From Bryopsis sp. KO-2023 (Eukaryota > Chlorophyta > Ulvophyceae > Bryopsidales > Bryopsidaceae): a stretch of 64,000 nt of DNA. Below the pieces are notes generated by a model, which saw only the letters and a program-made list of their open reading frames with translations, had not been told where the DNA came from and ran no database searches. Shown piece by piece: positions 28,979-39,209 of the stretch. The translations under genes were made by a program, and so were the position numbers. Location of the stretch: the NCBI GenBank assembly GCA_030272585.1, contig BSYQ01000003.1:2232001-2296000 (forward strand). The letters are read 5' to 3'. How positions within the stretch are numbered: the stretch's first letter is position 1; each line of letters opens with the position of its first letter.

Positions 28979-29395
28979 GCCTCTTGACCGATTGGGCTGC
29001 AGGTTTTTCGCCAGCGTTCCTTTGTCTTATACCCAGAGACGCTGTTCGATTATTATACGAGACAGAAGAGGAGTGTAGCTCACTCCGTTGTGTGTGCCTT
29101 ACCATAGTAAGGTCGCGATTTCTTTTTTGTTTGAAGATGTTTTTTTGACTTAATACGACACCAGCGCTCCACGTCGTTCGGAAGGCCTTTGGGTACCCAT
29201 GGGGTTTTCTTCGATTCGCAACAGTGCGGATTCCACATGTGTCGTGTCGTTATTTGTGATATTCCCACCGAATGACGTTGTAGAGGCGCTGATTTTGATG
29301 TCGTTAGGATTGCTGAACTGATTTGTGAGACTCTGGGTTGATTCTTCATCGTGAAGATTTGTTTTGTAAGGCTCTTTACAGGCATTTTCGACTCA

Positions 29396-29415
29396 GCTGG
29401 ACCAATTGGTCCAGC
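29396..29415. repeat. 20-bp perfect palindrome
   Basis: gctggaccaattggtccagc is its own reverse complement. It lies in or near the candidate minus-strand exon ending at 29162. Confidence 0.8.
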
Positions 29416-31046
29416 AACATTTAAAAAAAAGAAACAGATATGAGTAAGATGTTGGTGCTGGCAAGCAATTGGTCTAAGACCAGCCCAATCAATCAATATT
29501 GCCTGTCTTGAACGACAGAGTTCCTCTCCTTTTGGTATGTGTGTGTAAAAGGAATATATCAACATACCATCCAAGAAGTTGGGTCAGATACAAACAAGCA
29601 AGAGTACATACAAAGCACTGACAATCTGTTGCAAAAGAAAAGCTTTGATTTTTAGGACACCAAGAGTTTGGAATGTCGAGGACTGTGTTGTTTCTTCACA
29701 TCCTCCCCATGGGACGGGGGAGAATGCTAGTGAAGAACAGTCCTCTTTACTTTCCCCGTCATTGTAGGCGACTCCGGGAGACTGTGGAACGTCCCCCAGT
29801 GTCACCTCGACGGGGTTTTAAAGATAGCTAAAAGGTTCTGTGCGTCTCGGGGGATCCTTTGGCTCGTTCGTCTCGCTGGTCTTGGGTTTTCCCAAGAGAA
29901 TGCAATGCTTCGCGCTCCTTTAATTCTGTCGCATCTGTGGCGACAATCATTCTTTAGAGCACTAATATTGACGAGACCCACAGCGGAACTGTGAAGATGC
30001 GTGAATTTCACTCATGGATGCTGAGCGAAGTCTTGGTCTTGGTCTCTGATGCCAGTGGCTTTAGAAGACCTGCAGGTCAGTGGCCACCTGGCCACTTGTG
30101 GTCATCTTCGACTCCACAAAACGTGGGACTCGATGCACCTGAACGCGAGCATAGTCAGTCGGCTGAACGATATAATGCAAAGAAAAAGGGTCCACGTGCG
30201 AGATAACCTGATAGGCAACTTTTCCTTGCAGCCGCAGCAACACAACAAAACTAACCTCGAGCTAGCTCACGGCTCTAGAGCGTTTGTCGCTCGAGGGGTC
30301 CTTCTCGATTTGTCGCATGAAGCGGCGAAGGGCGTAGGGCTCGTGCTTGAGCTTGAGCTTTGAATGTGTCGCTTGGCAACAGGTATTTATGCTGCGCAAA
30401 CGCAGCAGGGCTGTACCTTTCCATGCTGACGTCCCTATGAATTGTACAAACGCCGACCTCACACGGGCAGTCCTTGCGTTCGCATTGTATCTCGTCTGTA
30501 CCTCGTCTGTTTCGGACAGCAGAACCACTGTCTTGCACCTCTGGCGCACCAGTTTTTGAGAGAAAGTCAGAAATGCAACGAGCACAGCATTGAACCATCT
30601 GATATGGACATCCATATCGCAGGAGACTTAAGAATGCAAACACACGGGCACACAAAACTTTCCCCTACAAGGAAAGCATGCCGGCCAGTTTAAGTCGCCT
30701 TTCGCGGTCGAGCTTCGTATTGTGGTTTGAGACGTCTGCACACTTGATATTAACCAAGGTCCACGCGCGACGTTGTCTAACGCGTTCGTGCACGTGTACA
30801 CGCGCTTGGAGAAAAGGCTTCATCGGACGTTGGAAGGCGTGTGTTGGCGTTTGCAGACATGCATGTGCATTTTTCTCCAGACCCACGCGACTAGACAGTT
30901 CCAGACGTAAGGGCGTATGGGGTTTCTTTCGTGATAGTTTGATTGCCTAGTCGGAATCTACGATTGATGGATGGAATTGTGTTTTCTCTTTCAACAAACA
31001 AAACTATGAATTTGAAACCCATGCTTTGTGAACGTGACGTTAACGT

Positions 31047-31072
31047 GGTCTCTCCCAACGTTGGGAGAGACC
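31047..31072. repeat. 26-bp perfect palindrome
   Basis: The half-site ggtctctcccaac is followed at once by its exact reverse complement. It is preceded by another short palindrome, acgttaacgt. No gene overlaps it. Confidence 0.85.
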
Positions 31073-31735
31073 CTGATTTTGTGATTAATCGATTTGGTTT
31101 TATATTGTATTGTGTTTCGTTCTGTCAAGGGTCAATATGCACAGGGGATGGTGTTTCACAAGTACGCATGTCCCAAACTGATAAAACTGGCTGAGTAGGT
31201 TGGTAAAACACGTATGAAGAAGACAGTCCCCTTTTCCTCCAGAAATCACCCGCAGTTCAAAACATCATTTGACAAATTATTTGTTTGTAGATACGGACTT
31301 GTGTAATAAAGTTCAAAACATCCCATGCAACAACTCCAATCGTTATTTTTACAACAGCGCCACCGTTCATTATTGTACAAACTCAGAAAAAAAAACGATT
31401 TCTTCATCAAAAAACTCAAATGGCCAGGGATACTGAATCCCAGAGCTGATATCCCCAACCGAAATTCATTTCATATTTCATAAAACTGTTGAGAAAAAAA
31501 AGTGCCAAAAAACGATCACAATATCATTCATCCCCCCCCCAATCAAAATCCAAGGTGCTCGGCAAAAAAAACCCACCCTGCACCCCAAATTAAATAAAGA
31601 AAAATAACTAAACAAAAAAAGCCTTATAAACAGATAAAATCACAGGTCCATCTCAAAAAATGTTAAATAACGTCAAGACAGTAAATCAAAAATCGTTCAA
31701 AAAAAAAATCACTGGTCAGTGGGATGAGTTCTTTT

Positions 31736-34700
31736 TCAGTCAAATCCTCCACCGAAGTCCACAGGATCAGGAGGGGCAAAGCCTCCACCACCACCAAAGT
31801 CCACTGGATCAGGAGGGGCAAAGCCTCCATCACCACCGAAATCCACAGGATCAGGAGCCCCATAGCCTCCACCACCACCGAAATCCACAGGATCAGGAGT
31901 TCCATAGTCTCCACCCCCCCCACCAAAGTCCACAGGATCGGGGGCATCAAAGGGGGGCGGCGGTGGTGGAGTCGGGGGTTCTTGCAAATCAGGTGTACCA
32001 AAATCTGAGGCGCCATCGTACCCAGGTTCTTCAACAGCACCAAAATCTGGTGCTGATTCATAACCAGCATCGGACGCACCACTATCGTATGCAGGTTCTT
32101 CAACAGCACCCAAATCCGGTGCTGATTCGTAACCAGTGTCTCCACCATAGTCCACCGAAGCCTCTTGAGCTCCATAATCATCAGTGGTGTCATCAGGGCT
32201 TGCATAATCGGTGTCCGCTTCATCAAAAACGGGGTCTTGGGCAGCCTCACTGGTTTCGAAAGGGGTTTCCTCAGGAGGAGCATAGTCATCAGTGGTGTCA
32301 TCGGGGCTTGCGTATTCTGTGTCCACCTCATCAAGCACAGGGTCTTGGGTTTCCTCAGGAGCATAGTCATCAGTGGTGTCATCGGGGCTGGCATAATCTG
32401 TGTTTTCCTCATCAAACACAGGGTCTTGGGTTTCCTCAGGAGGAGCATAGTCATCAGTGGTGTCATCGGGGCTGACATAATCTGTGTTTTCCTCATCAAA
32501 CACAGGGTCTTGGGTTTCCTCAGGAGGAGCATAGTCATCAGTGGTGTCATCGGGGCTGGCATAATCTGTGTTTTCCTCATCAAACACAGGGTCCTGGGCA
32601 CCCTCACCGGTTTCAAAAGGGGTTTCCTCAGGGGCATAGTCATCAGTGGTGTCATCGGGGCTTGCGTAATCTGTGTTCTCCTCATCAGACACGGGGTCCT
32701 GGGCCGCCTCACCAGTTTCCTCAGGAGCATAGTCATCGGTGGTATCATCGGAGCTTTCGTAATCTGTGTCCACTTCATCAAACTCAGCGTCTTGGACCTC
32801 CTGATCATCACTTGATTCAGATGCAATGTCCCCAAATGAGGTTTCCTCAGTGCCGAAATCTTCAGTGGAATCATCAGATCCAGTATCCACATCGCCTCCG
32901 ACATCCTGAACACCCTCCTCATCTGTTGATTCAGCTTCAGTGTCCTCTCCAGAACCAAACAAATCACCACCGGAATCCTCAGCTACACCATCTGTAGGAG
33001 TTCCAAAATCAGGCTCCGAATCGTCAACGGGATCCTGGACAGACTCGTCAGTGGAGAGATCTTCTGATGTCCCCCCTTCGTCGATGATGGGGTCTTGATC
33101 AACCTCAGCATCTGTTCCATCCACATCAGCTCCACCATCATCAGTCGCATCGCCATCGGTCCCCTCACCATCAACTGGATCAGTAACGTCATTGCTTTCG
33201 TTTCCTTCCTGGGTGTCATCCCCCTCTGTGTCGTCGGTGCCCTCATTGCCCCCATCCTCTGATCCAGCTTCTTCTTTGACGTTATCCACAAGAACATCAA
33301 AAAATCCCTTCCCACTGCTGTCCTCCTCCTCCCCCTCGAATTCTTGCTGGTCATCTTTGAGATCTGTCTGTCCTCCTGTGCTCGTATCCCCTGGGTCCCC
33401 CTCCTGATCTTTGGGAAGCCCCGGGTCTGCCTCCGGATCCTTGGTATTGTCACCATCCCCGGGGTCCCCCTCCTGATCTTTGGGAACCTCCGGGTCCGCC
33501 TCCGGATTCTTGGTATCGTCACCATCCCCTGGGTCCCCCTCCTGATCTTTGGGAAGCCCCGGGTCTGCCTCCGGATCCTTGGTATCGTCACCATCCCCGG
33601 GGTCCCCCTCCTGATCTTTGGGAACCTCTGGGTCCGCCTCCGGATCCTTGGTATCGTCACCATCCCCTGGGTCCCCCTCCTGATCTTTGGGAAGCCCCGG
33701 GTCCGCCTCCGGATCCTTGGTATCGTCACCATCCCCGGGGTCCCCCTCCTGATCTTTGGGAACCTCCGGGTCCGCCTCCGGATCCTTGGTATCGTCACCA
33801 TCCCCTGGGTCCCCCTCCTGATCTTTGGGAAGCCCCGGGTCTGCCTCCGGATCCTTGGTATCGTCACCATCCCCGGGGTCCCCCTCCTGATCTTTGGGAA
33901 GCCCCGGGTCTGCCTCCGGATCCTTGGTATCGTCACCATCCCCGGGGTCCCCCTCCTGATCTTTGGGAACCTCTGGGTCCGCCTCCGGATCCTTGGTATC
34001 GTCACCATCCCCCGGGTCCCCCTCCTGATCTTTGGGAAGCCCCGGGTCTGCCTCCGGATTCTTGGTATCGTCACCATCCCCCGGGTCCCCCTCCTGATCT
34101 TTGGGAACCCCCGGATCCGCCTCCGGATCCTTGGTACCGTCACCATCTCCTGGGTCCCCCTCCTGATCTTTGGGATTCGTCTCCGGATCCTTGGTACCGT
34201 CACCATCTCTTGGGTCCCCCTCCTGATCTTTGGGATCCGTGGTATCCCCAACATCAGATCTCTGCTTGGTGCGCTGGCCTGTAGCCCCATCACTGGGATC
34301 CTCATTTTCCTGTTGGTCAGTTGCCCCATTTTTAAAGCCTGCATCATCCTGGCCTGTGGCTTCCTCATCCCCTCCACCACCGCCGCCCCCGCCGCCCCCG
34401 CCGCCCCCGCTGCCACCACCACCGTCATTCGATCTCCGGTTAAAGAGTCCCTTTATTTGCTTTTTGCTCACATCCTTTGCCCCCTCGCTCTCCTCCACCT
34501 TCATGACCAAAAGTAAGACTCGGAAAAACGCGTGCTCATTGACAACAGGAGCAATTCTACCTACCGAAACATTTTTGATCTAAAAATTGTGCACTGGAAT
34601 TATGCACAAACAGCTTCAATTCGAAGATCCTCCAGACCACAGCGATTTAAAAATAAAGAAAAGAGTCCAATTATTTTTTCTTTTTTAGAGCCAAAAGATC

Positions 34701-37700
34701 CAAGATAGAGGAAAACCCAGAAAAGTTTGATGTGCTGGCTGGTGAGAATTTCTGGTGTGACAGAGCTTTTCAAAAAATTCTTCAAAAGAATCCCTGCTCC
34801 ATTGCTTACAATATTTTCAAAGCAATTCAAGGGCTGGTTTTTGCCTTCGCACTCCTGCACCAGAAAAATATAACACGTGAGGATTTATTTACTTTATTTT
34901 TATCGTGGATATTTTGATATCAACAATAACTCAACAATATCTGAAGTTATCATCATACCAGGCATAGTATCCTATAATTTCATCTACATAAATTTAATAT
35001 TGATGTTCCCTTGTGAAAATTCAAGGTTGTTTTTCGTCTTTTTGAAAGATATCTCTCTCTTTGATGTTGAAAACTTCCAGAAAAAAAAAAGAAAAAGAAA
35101 GGAAATGCACACACACACACACACTCACATTTTTGTAAATCTGAGACAGACAACCAAGCTGATCCCCGAGCTTTTCCTTGTCACAGTCCTACAACAAATA
35201 TAAAACAAAATAAAAACAAAGAGGAAAAAAAAAAATCTTTTGCTTGTACGCTGATATCCTTTTTCCCCCCAGTTCTTGGTGCGGGGATAAATGCCCACGA
35301 AAAATCAGCCAAAGCAAATTCATATGAAGATCCCCTCCCCCATTTCCAAAACAGCATGTGGTGGAATCAAGCATTCCACCCCCACCCCCACCCCAGCAAG
35401 AAAACCAGCTGCCTTTTGCATGTACTGTTGTTTCATAACAATAATAATATTAAACAGGGTGTTTCATATTGAAAAGAAAAACACAAACATGGATATGGAT
35501 AAATCCCCCCCAGAAATTGAAATTGAGAGTGAATGCGAATTCCAGTAATGATCAATCATCACCCATGTGATTCCGAGTGTCAGCATTTTGAACCATGCGT
35601 CATTACCTTGACTTTTTTTAGCGCTGGTACTTCGCTGAGATCCGCCCCTTTTCCCTTGCAGCAATCCAGCCTTTGCTGATTGGATCCTGTCAGACATCCC
35701 TACATACCACCTTTTCATCTTCATGTCATGGCCATTAGCTACACCAATCAGGATTCAGCTCTGTAACTTGTCAGCAATTTTTAGTTTTGAAAATCTGGCG
35801 GTCATCGCAAAACTGTAAAGAGTCACTTTGTTTGTTTCTGTTTCTGAATTTCCTTAACACAGATGATTCGAGAAAAATCATGCCGTCTGGTGAAAAAAAA
35901 ATTGGCATGTTGTTGAATTATGCATGCAAAAGATTACCTTGCATCCAGCCCTGAGCATAGTGCAAGACAGCCATTTGTCGAATGTGTCAGGTTTCCTGCA
36001 CGAACTCTGCTTTCCCAATTCCTGAATTCAAAAGCAAAAATATAAACAAATGGGCAAAACAAGAGTGCTCAAAAAACTGAAATAGACAAAAAAACCCCAA
36101 CAAAAAACGATGGTACAGGGACGGGGGAGGGGGGGTCGTTTTTTTGCAAGGTGGAAATAGCACCTGGCCAGGGAACAAATAACTATAGATGATAAATTCT
36201 TCACTTTCTTCTTAAATAGGTACATTAAAAGAGAAAAAAAAATAAAAGAAACGCAAAAATAGCACCGCAAAGAGGATATGAATTCTGAGCTCATGGATTA
36301 TGACTCACCCCGCTGTCAGCCCCTTGATTAGCAGAAGATCCTCCAGATCTTGAAGATCCTCCAGACCTTCCTCCACCTGGTTGAATAAAAATAATGGGTC
36401 CACTAGAGGAGCCTCGTGACTGTGGTGCCGGCCTCCCACCACTCGGCCTGGTGTTTCTCTGAGGTGGTTTTCTCTGAGGCGGTTTTCTTTGAGATGGCTT
36501 TTTCTGCTTGGACTTTCCTTGCTTCTCCTTATCAGCAGAGCCCTTATCATCATCGGAACCCTAACCAAACCCAGACAGACTTAATCTAGAATTTACAAAA
36601 AAAAAAGAAACAGAAACAGAAAAAACTGAAGCCCAACCACCCTAAATCTAAGATTCTTGTTCTTCCAAAAGCTTTATCTTTTTCGGGGGGGGGGGGGGGG
36701 GGGGATTGAAAAAAAAAGAGGAAAAAACAACACCACAAAAACGTATTTTAACAAAACTACAAGAAACAAAAACCACCATCAAGTCATTTCAGATCCAGAA
36801 TATATATATCAGCCTCAAACAAATCTTTTAACTACGTTCTTGTGAGGAACAAAAAAAACTGATAATGACAATAATACTTCCAAACCAGAATCAAATCACC
36901 TTTTGATTTTCTTTCTTCTTTTTGTTCTCGTCCTTTGTTTCGACGATCGATTCGCCTTCCCCCTTTTTGGCAATCCAAGCCGAAAAATCGCTTACACTCG
37001 TGTAGAACCCAGGTCCCTTACTGCCGTCGCAAGTCAGAGGCCCGAAAGAGGTGATCCCAGCAAGAGTATCTCCAAGGAGCAAAGGGCCCCCAGAATCACC
37101 TGCAAATTTTTTTTAAAAAGAAAATATCACCTCCCAAACACCATTAAATTCTGTGTAAACTGCACCAATCAATATCGGAGGGAAAAAAAAAAAAAAAAAA
37201 AAGAGAACCCATGTGACACAGGCAATTTGATCTTCACCTAGGTTTTGAATAGCCCATCCTCTTCTCAGCAGGGCTATAAATATTTAAGAGACATTAAAAA
37301 ACATAGATTGCAATTTCTGCCCCTATATATATATGTGTGTGTGTGTGTGTGCATCAGATCCACACAGGCACTGCATTAGACCCCCCCCCAAAAAAACCAA
37401 CCAATTGTTCGCCTATGTCAGTCATCGTACCAACACAGGTGTCTCCACCGTTCGGAGCCACAGCACAGATCACGGTGGTGGCAGGAAACTCAATTTTGCT
37501 GTCCTTTTTGCACTTTTCCAGGTCCACAAACTCCAGCGTCTTGAGCTCTTGCAGTTTTTCGGCAGATTTCCCCCCTTGGGTTCTACCCCACCCAATCGCT
37601 GTCATTTTCGTGCCTCCGCCGGACCTTTGAAAACTGAGTTGGACTTTTTGTTTGCTGGAGGCCTGATCCAGCTCCAGCAGAGCGATGTCATATCCATTCG

Positions 37701-38654
37701 TAGTCTGCCCATTCCATTTGTTGTGTATAATTCTCCGTCGGGTTTGCCGGACCTGAATATGAATGAATAATTTTTTTTTACATTAGTCAAACTTGCCCAA
37801 CGAAGGCCGTCGTACAACGAGGTGATTTAGCCCAAGACCTTGGGAAAAAATTCAGCTCAATATGATCAGTTCTAGAACACCCTCCACAGTTGTTGCATCT
37901 GAGATAAACACCTAGCACAAAAATTCCGTGAAAAACCTTCATCGGGGAATTATATAACCAGGATCTATATTCTACATGAGGCATTTCTTTCTAAGGTTAT
38001 TTGTTGGATCTCAATCCACCATCGGCTTATATTTGCATGAATTTTCTTTTTGTGAAACAAAAAATGAAAAAAAAAATGAAATGAGTTAACCCTTCAGCAT
38101 CATTTCAAAAATCTACTTTAAATCATGATAGTTATTTGCTCCGTGGCCTTGAATGACTCGATGCAGTTCTACTCTGATTACGAAATAAGTCGAGCCGGAG
38201 CCACGTCAGACGAAACCTTCACTTTGACCCAAGCGCTCTTTGCGTGCTTTGATCAGACTTCTTAAAACAAACGATAATCCACTCACATCAGCGCTAGGAT
38301 CTCCGCTGTTTTTATGTCCTCCGATTTGGACCTCAGGGAAACCGACGGTATGCTTGATATTGGGGTCGACGCAATGGGCGGCGGTCACCACATACTTGTC
38401 ATCCACAAGCGATGCCCCACAGAAAACGCCTCCATCGGCTTTTTGCAGCGACGCCATGAACGGATATTTCCCTCTGTCGGCTTCTCGACCACCCTAGACA
38501 TATTTTTTGGTCAAAAAAAGCTGCGTTAACAGCTATGCTGAAGGAGGGAACTACCACCGATCTCCCAAGAAAAGGGTCGGTTTTTTCGACCAGGGATGGA
38601 AGATATGTGCGCGCTTTTCCAACACATTCTTACCGCTATTTTATCGACCTTCTC
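31736..38654 (-). CDS. Trypsin-like serine protease with Cys-rich module and very long acidic repeat tail
   Basis: Predicted secreted S1 protease of at least 1,345 aa. Exons from the high end: 38634-38654, 38287-38493, 37431-37752, 36900-37099, 36309-36560, 35938-36021, 35607-35675, 35129-35188, 34810-34854, 34565-34579, 31736-34498; all phases agree. The mature N-terminus reads KIAGGREADRG. The triad is complete: His in TAAHC, Asp in YDIALLELD, Ser in GDSGGP. Asp lies six residues before that Ser (GGDTCVGDS), so Lys/Arg cleavage is expected. A basic Pro/Gln/Arg linker follows, then four small Cys-rich exons with nine Cys, a poly-Gly run (34375-34425), and three acidic repeat families ending in GGFD. 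The signal-peptide exon is unresolved: 38771 gives a hydrophobic start (MCLLKLLVLSG), 38820 a longer frame that splices better. It lies tandem behind IFT52. Confidence 0.8.
31739..31960 (-). repeat. C-terminal Asp-Pro-Val-Asp-Phe-Gly repeats of the protease-like protein
   Basis: Five units of PDPVDFGG plus a variable Gly-rich end (GGGF, GGGY or GDGGF with AP). They form the last 65 residues of the protein. Confidence 0.85.
32165..32800 (-). repeat. Second acidic repeat array (SPDDTTDDYAP units)
   Basis: Seven units with the core DTDYASPDDTTDDYAP followed by EET and a linker such as QDPVFDEEN; some carry an inserted PFETGEGA. The units are 23-30 codons long and lie in frame in the protease tail. 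They are rich in Asp, Thr and Tyr. Confidence 0.85.
33390..34233 (-). repeat. 69-bp tandem repeat array (23-aa acidic units)
   Basis: Thirteen copies of the block KDQEGDP, eleven of them in full 23-residue units. A unit is KDQEGDPGDGDDTK followed by DPEADPGLP or DPEADPEVP. From the N-terminal side the endings run GVP, GLP, EVP, GLP, GLP, EVP, GLP, EVP, GLP, EVP, GLP. Most neighbours alternate, so the recent expansion was probably in 138-bp dimers. The first unit is shorter and diverged. Confidence 0.9.
36684..36703. repeat. Poly-G run
   Basis: An uninterrupted run of about 18-19 G in an intron of the protease gene. It could form a G-quadruplex and is a likely spot for assembly length error. 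Confidence 0.8.
37780..37876 (+). repeat. Dispersed repeat, copy 1 (partner 46251-46346)
   Basis: About 97 bp begin acattagtcaaacttgccca and share the blocks cccaacgaagg, acaacgaggtgatttagccc and ttctag with the second copy, in the same orientation. This copy lies in the protease intron just upstream (in gene direction) of the exon 37431-37752. Confidence 0.8.
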
Positions 38655-39209
38655 CTGAAGGAGATTGCGTGGTCCGTGGTGGGTGACGCCTGTATCCCCC
38701 GTTCAAAATCAAGCGAAGTTAGCCCAAACGGAACGATACCCCGAAAGGACGAGCAGCTTCAGCAAACACATTTCGAGATGGTGCTACGAACCTCCACAGC
38801 CGCCGCTCCAAAAGACACATATTCCAAAAATACATATTAACAACCAGTAAGTCCTTCCATGAACGAGCCTCATTGTGTTGGGAGATATGGTGGGCAGGCC
38901 ACTCGTGTTTGGCGATCCTCGAGGTGGGGCAGGGTTTTTGACCGTGTGGGGAAGGGGGTCGTCCTATCATAGAGGTCCCATCACATTCAATACAAACAGG
39001 ACTTCGACAGGAGCCAGGTCGTCGTTGCTAGAACTCCCACACACAACTGTGAAAGAATTTTCTCGAACGATCACATCCACGGATTCATACAAATGCCCAA
39101 AAGCCAACGTTGTCCCCCTTCTACATCGGATCATCCCCACACCTCGTCCCTAACTCTGTATACTTGTACAAGTTTCAAACCCCAACCCTAATACGTCCCC
39201 CTCCCACGC
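38655..39209. other. Spacer between the protease gene and IFT52
   Basis: Holds the unresolved signal-peptide exon of the protease gene, somewhere in 38710-38820, its promoter, and the IFT52 3' flank. The flanking genes run in tandem on the minus strand. Confidence 0.5.

Larger units (their letters stand above)
28979..31735. other. Spacer with scattered candidate minus-strand exons
   Basis: I found no complete gene. On the minus strand, 30271-30357 is bounded by ag and gtgagc and reads LKLKHEPYALRRFMRQ followed by a charged stretch; 29162-29400 is open and ends PKGLPNDVERW. Both may belong to the gene suggested at 28288-28495, but I could not link them all in phase. Two perfect palindromes lie at 29396-29415 and 31047-31072. 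The right end is AT-rich 3' flank of the protease gene. Confidence 0.35.

Noticed and set aside
29080-29574. A single 164-codon minus-strand gene
   Set aside because: Only the part before the gt at 29161 looks coding-like; the rest includes a hydrophobic run from a T-tract and a tail lacking motif support. Kept only as a possible exon.
31660-32475. His/Gln-rich + strand open frame
   Set aside because: It is the antisense of the acidic repeats; its composition follows from that and it has no splice or homology support.
33344-34516. A 390-codon open frame on the + strand and a 481-codon frame on the minus strand across the repeat array
   Set aside because: The repeat unit is a multiple of three, so any stop-free frame stays open. 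The minus frame used in the protease model is the one that joins spliced upstream exons and gives a coherent acidic protein.
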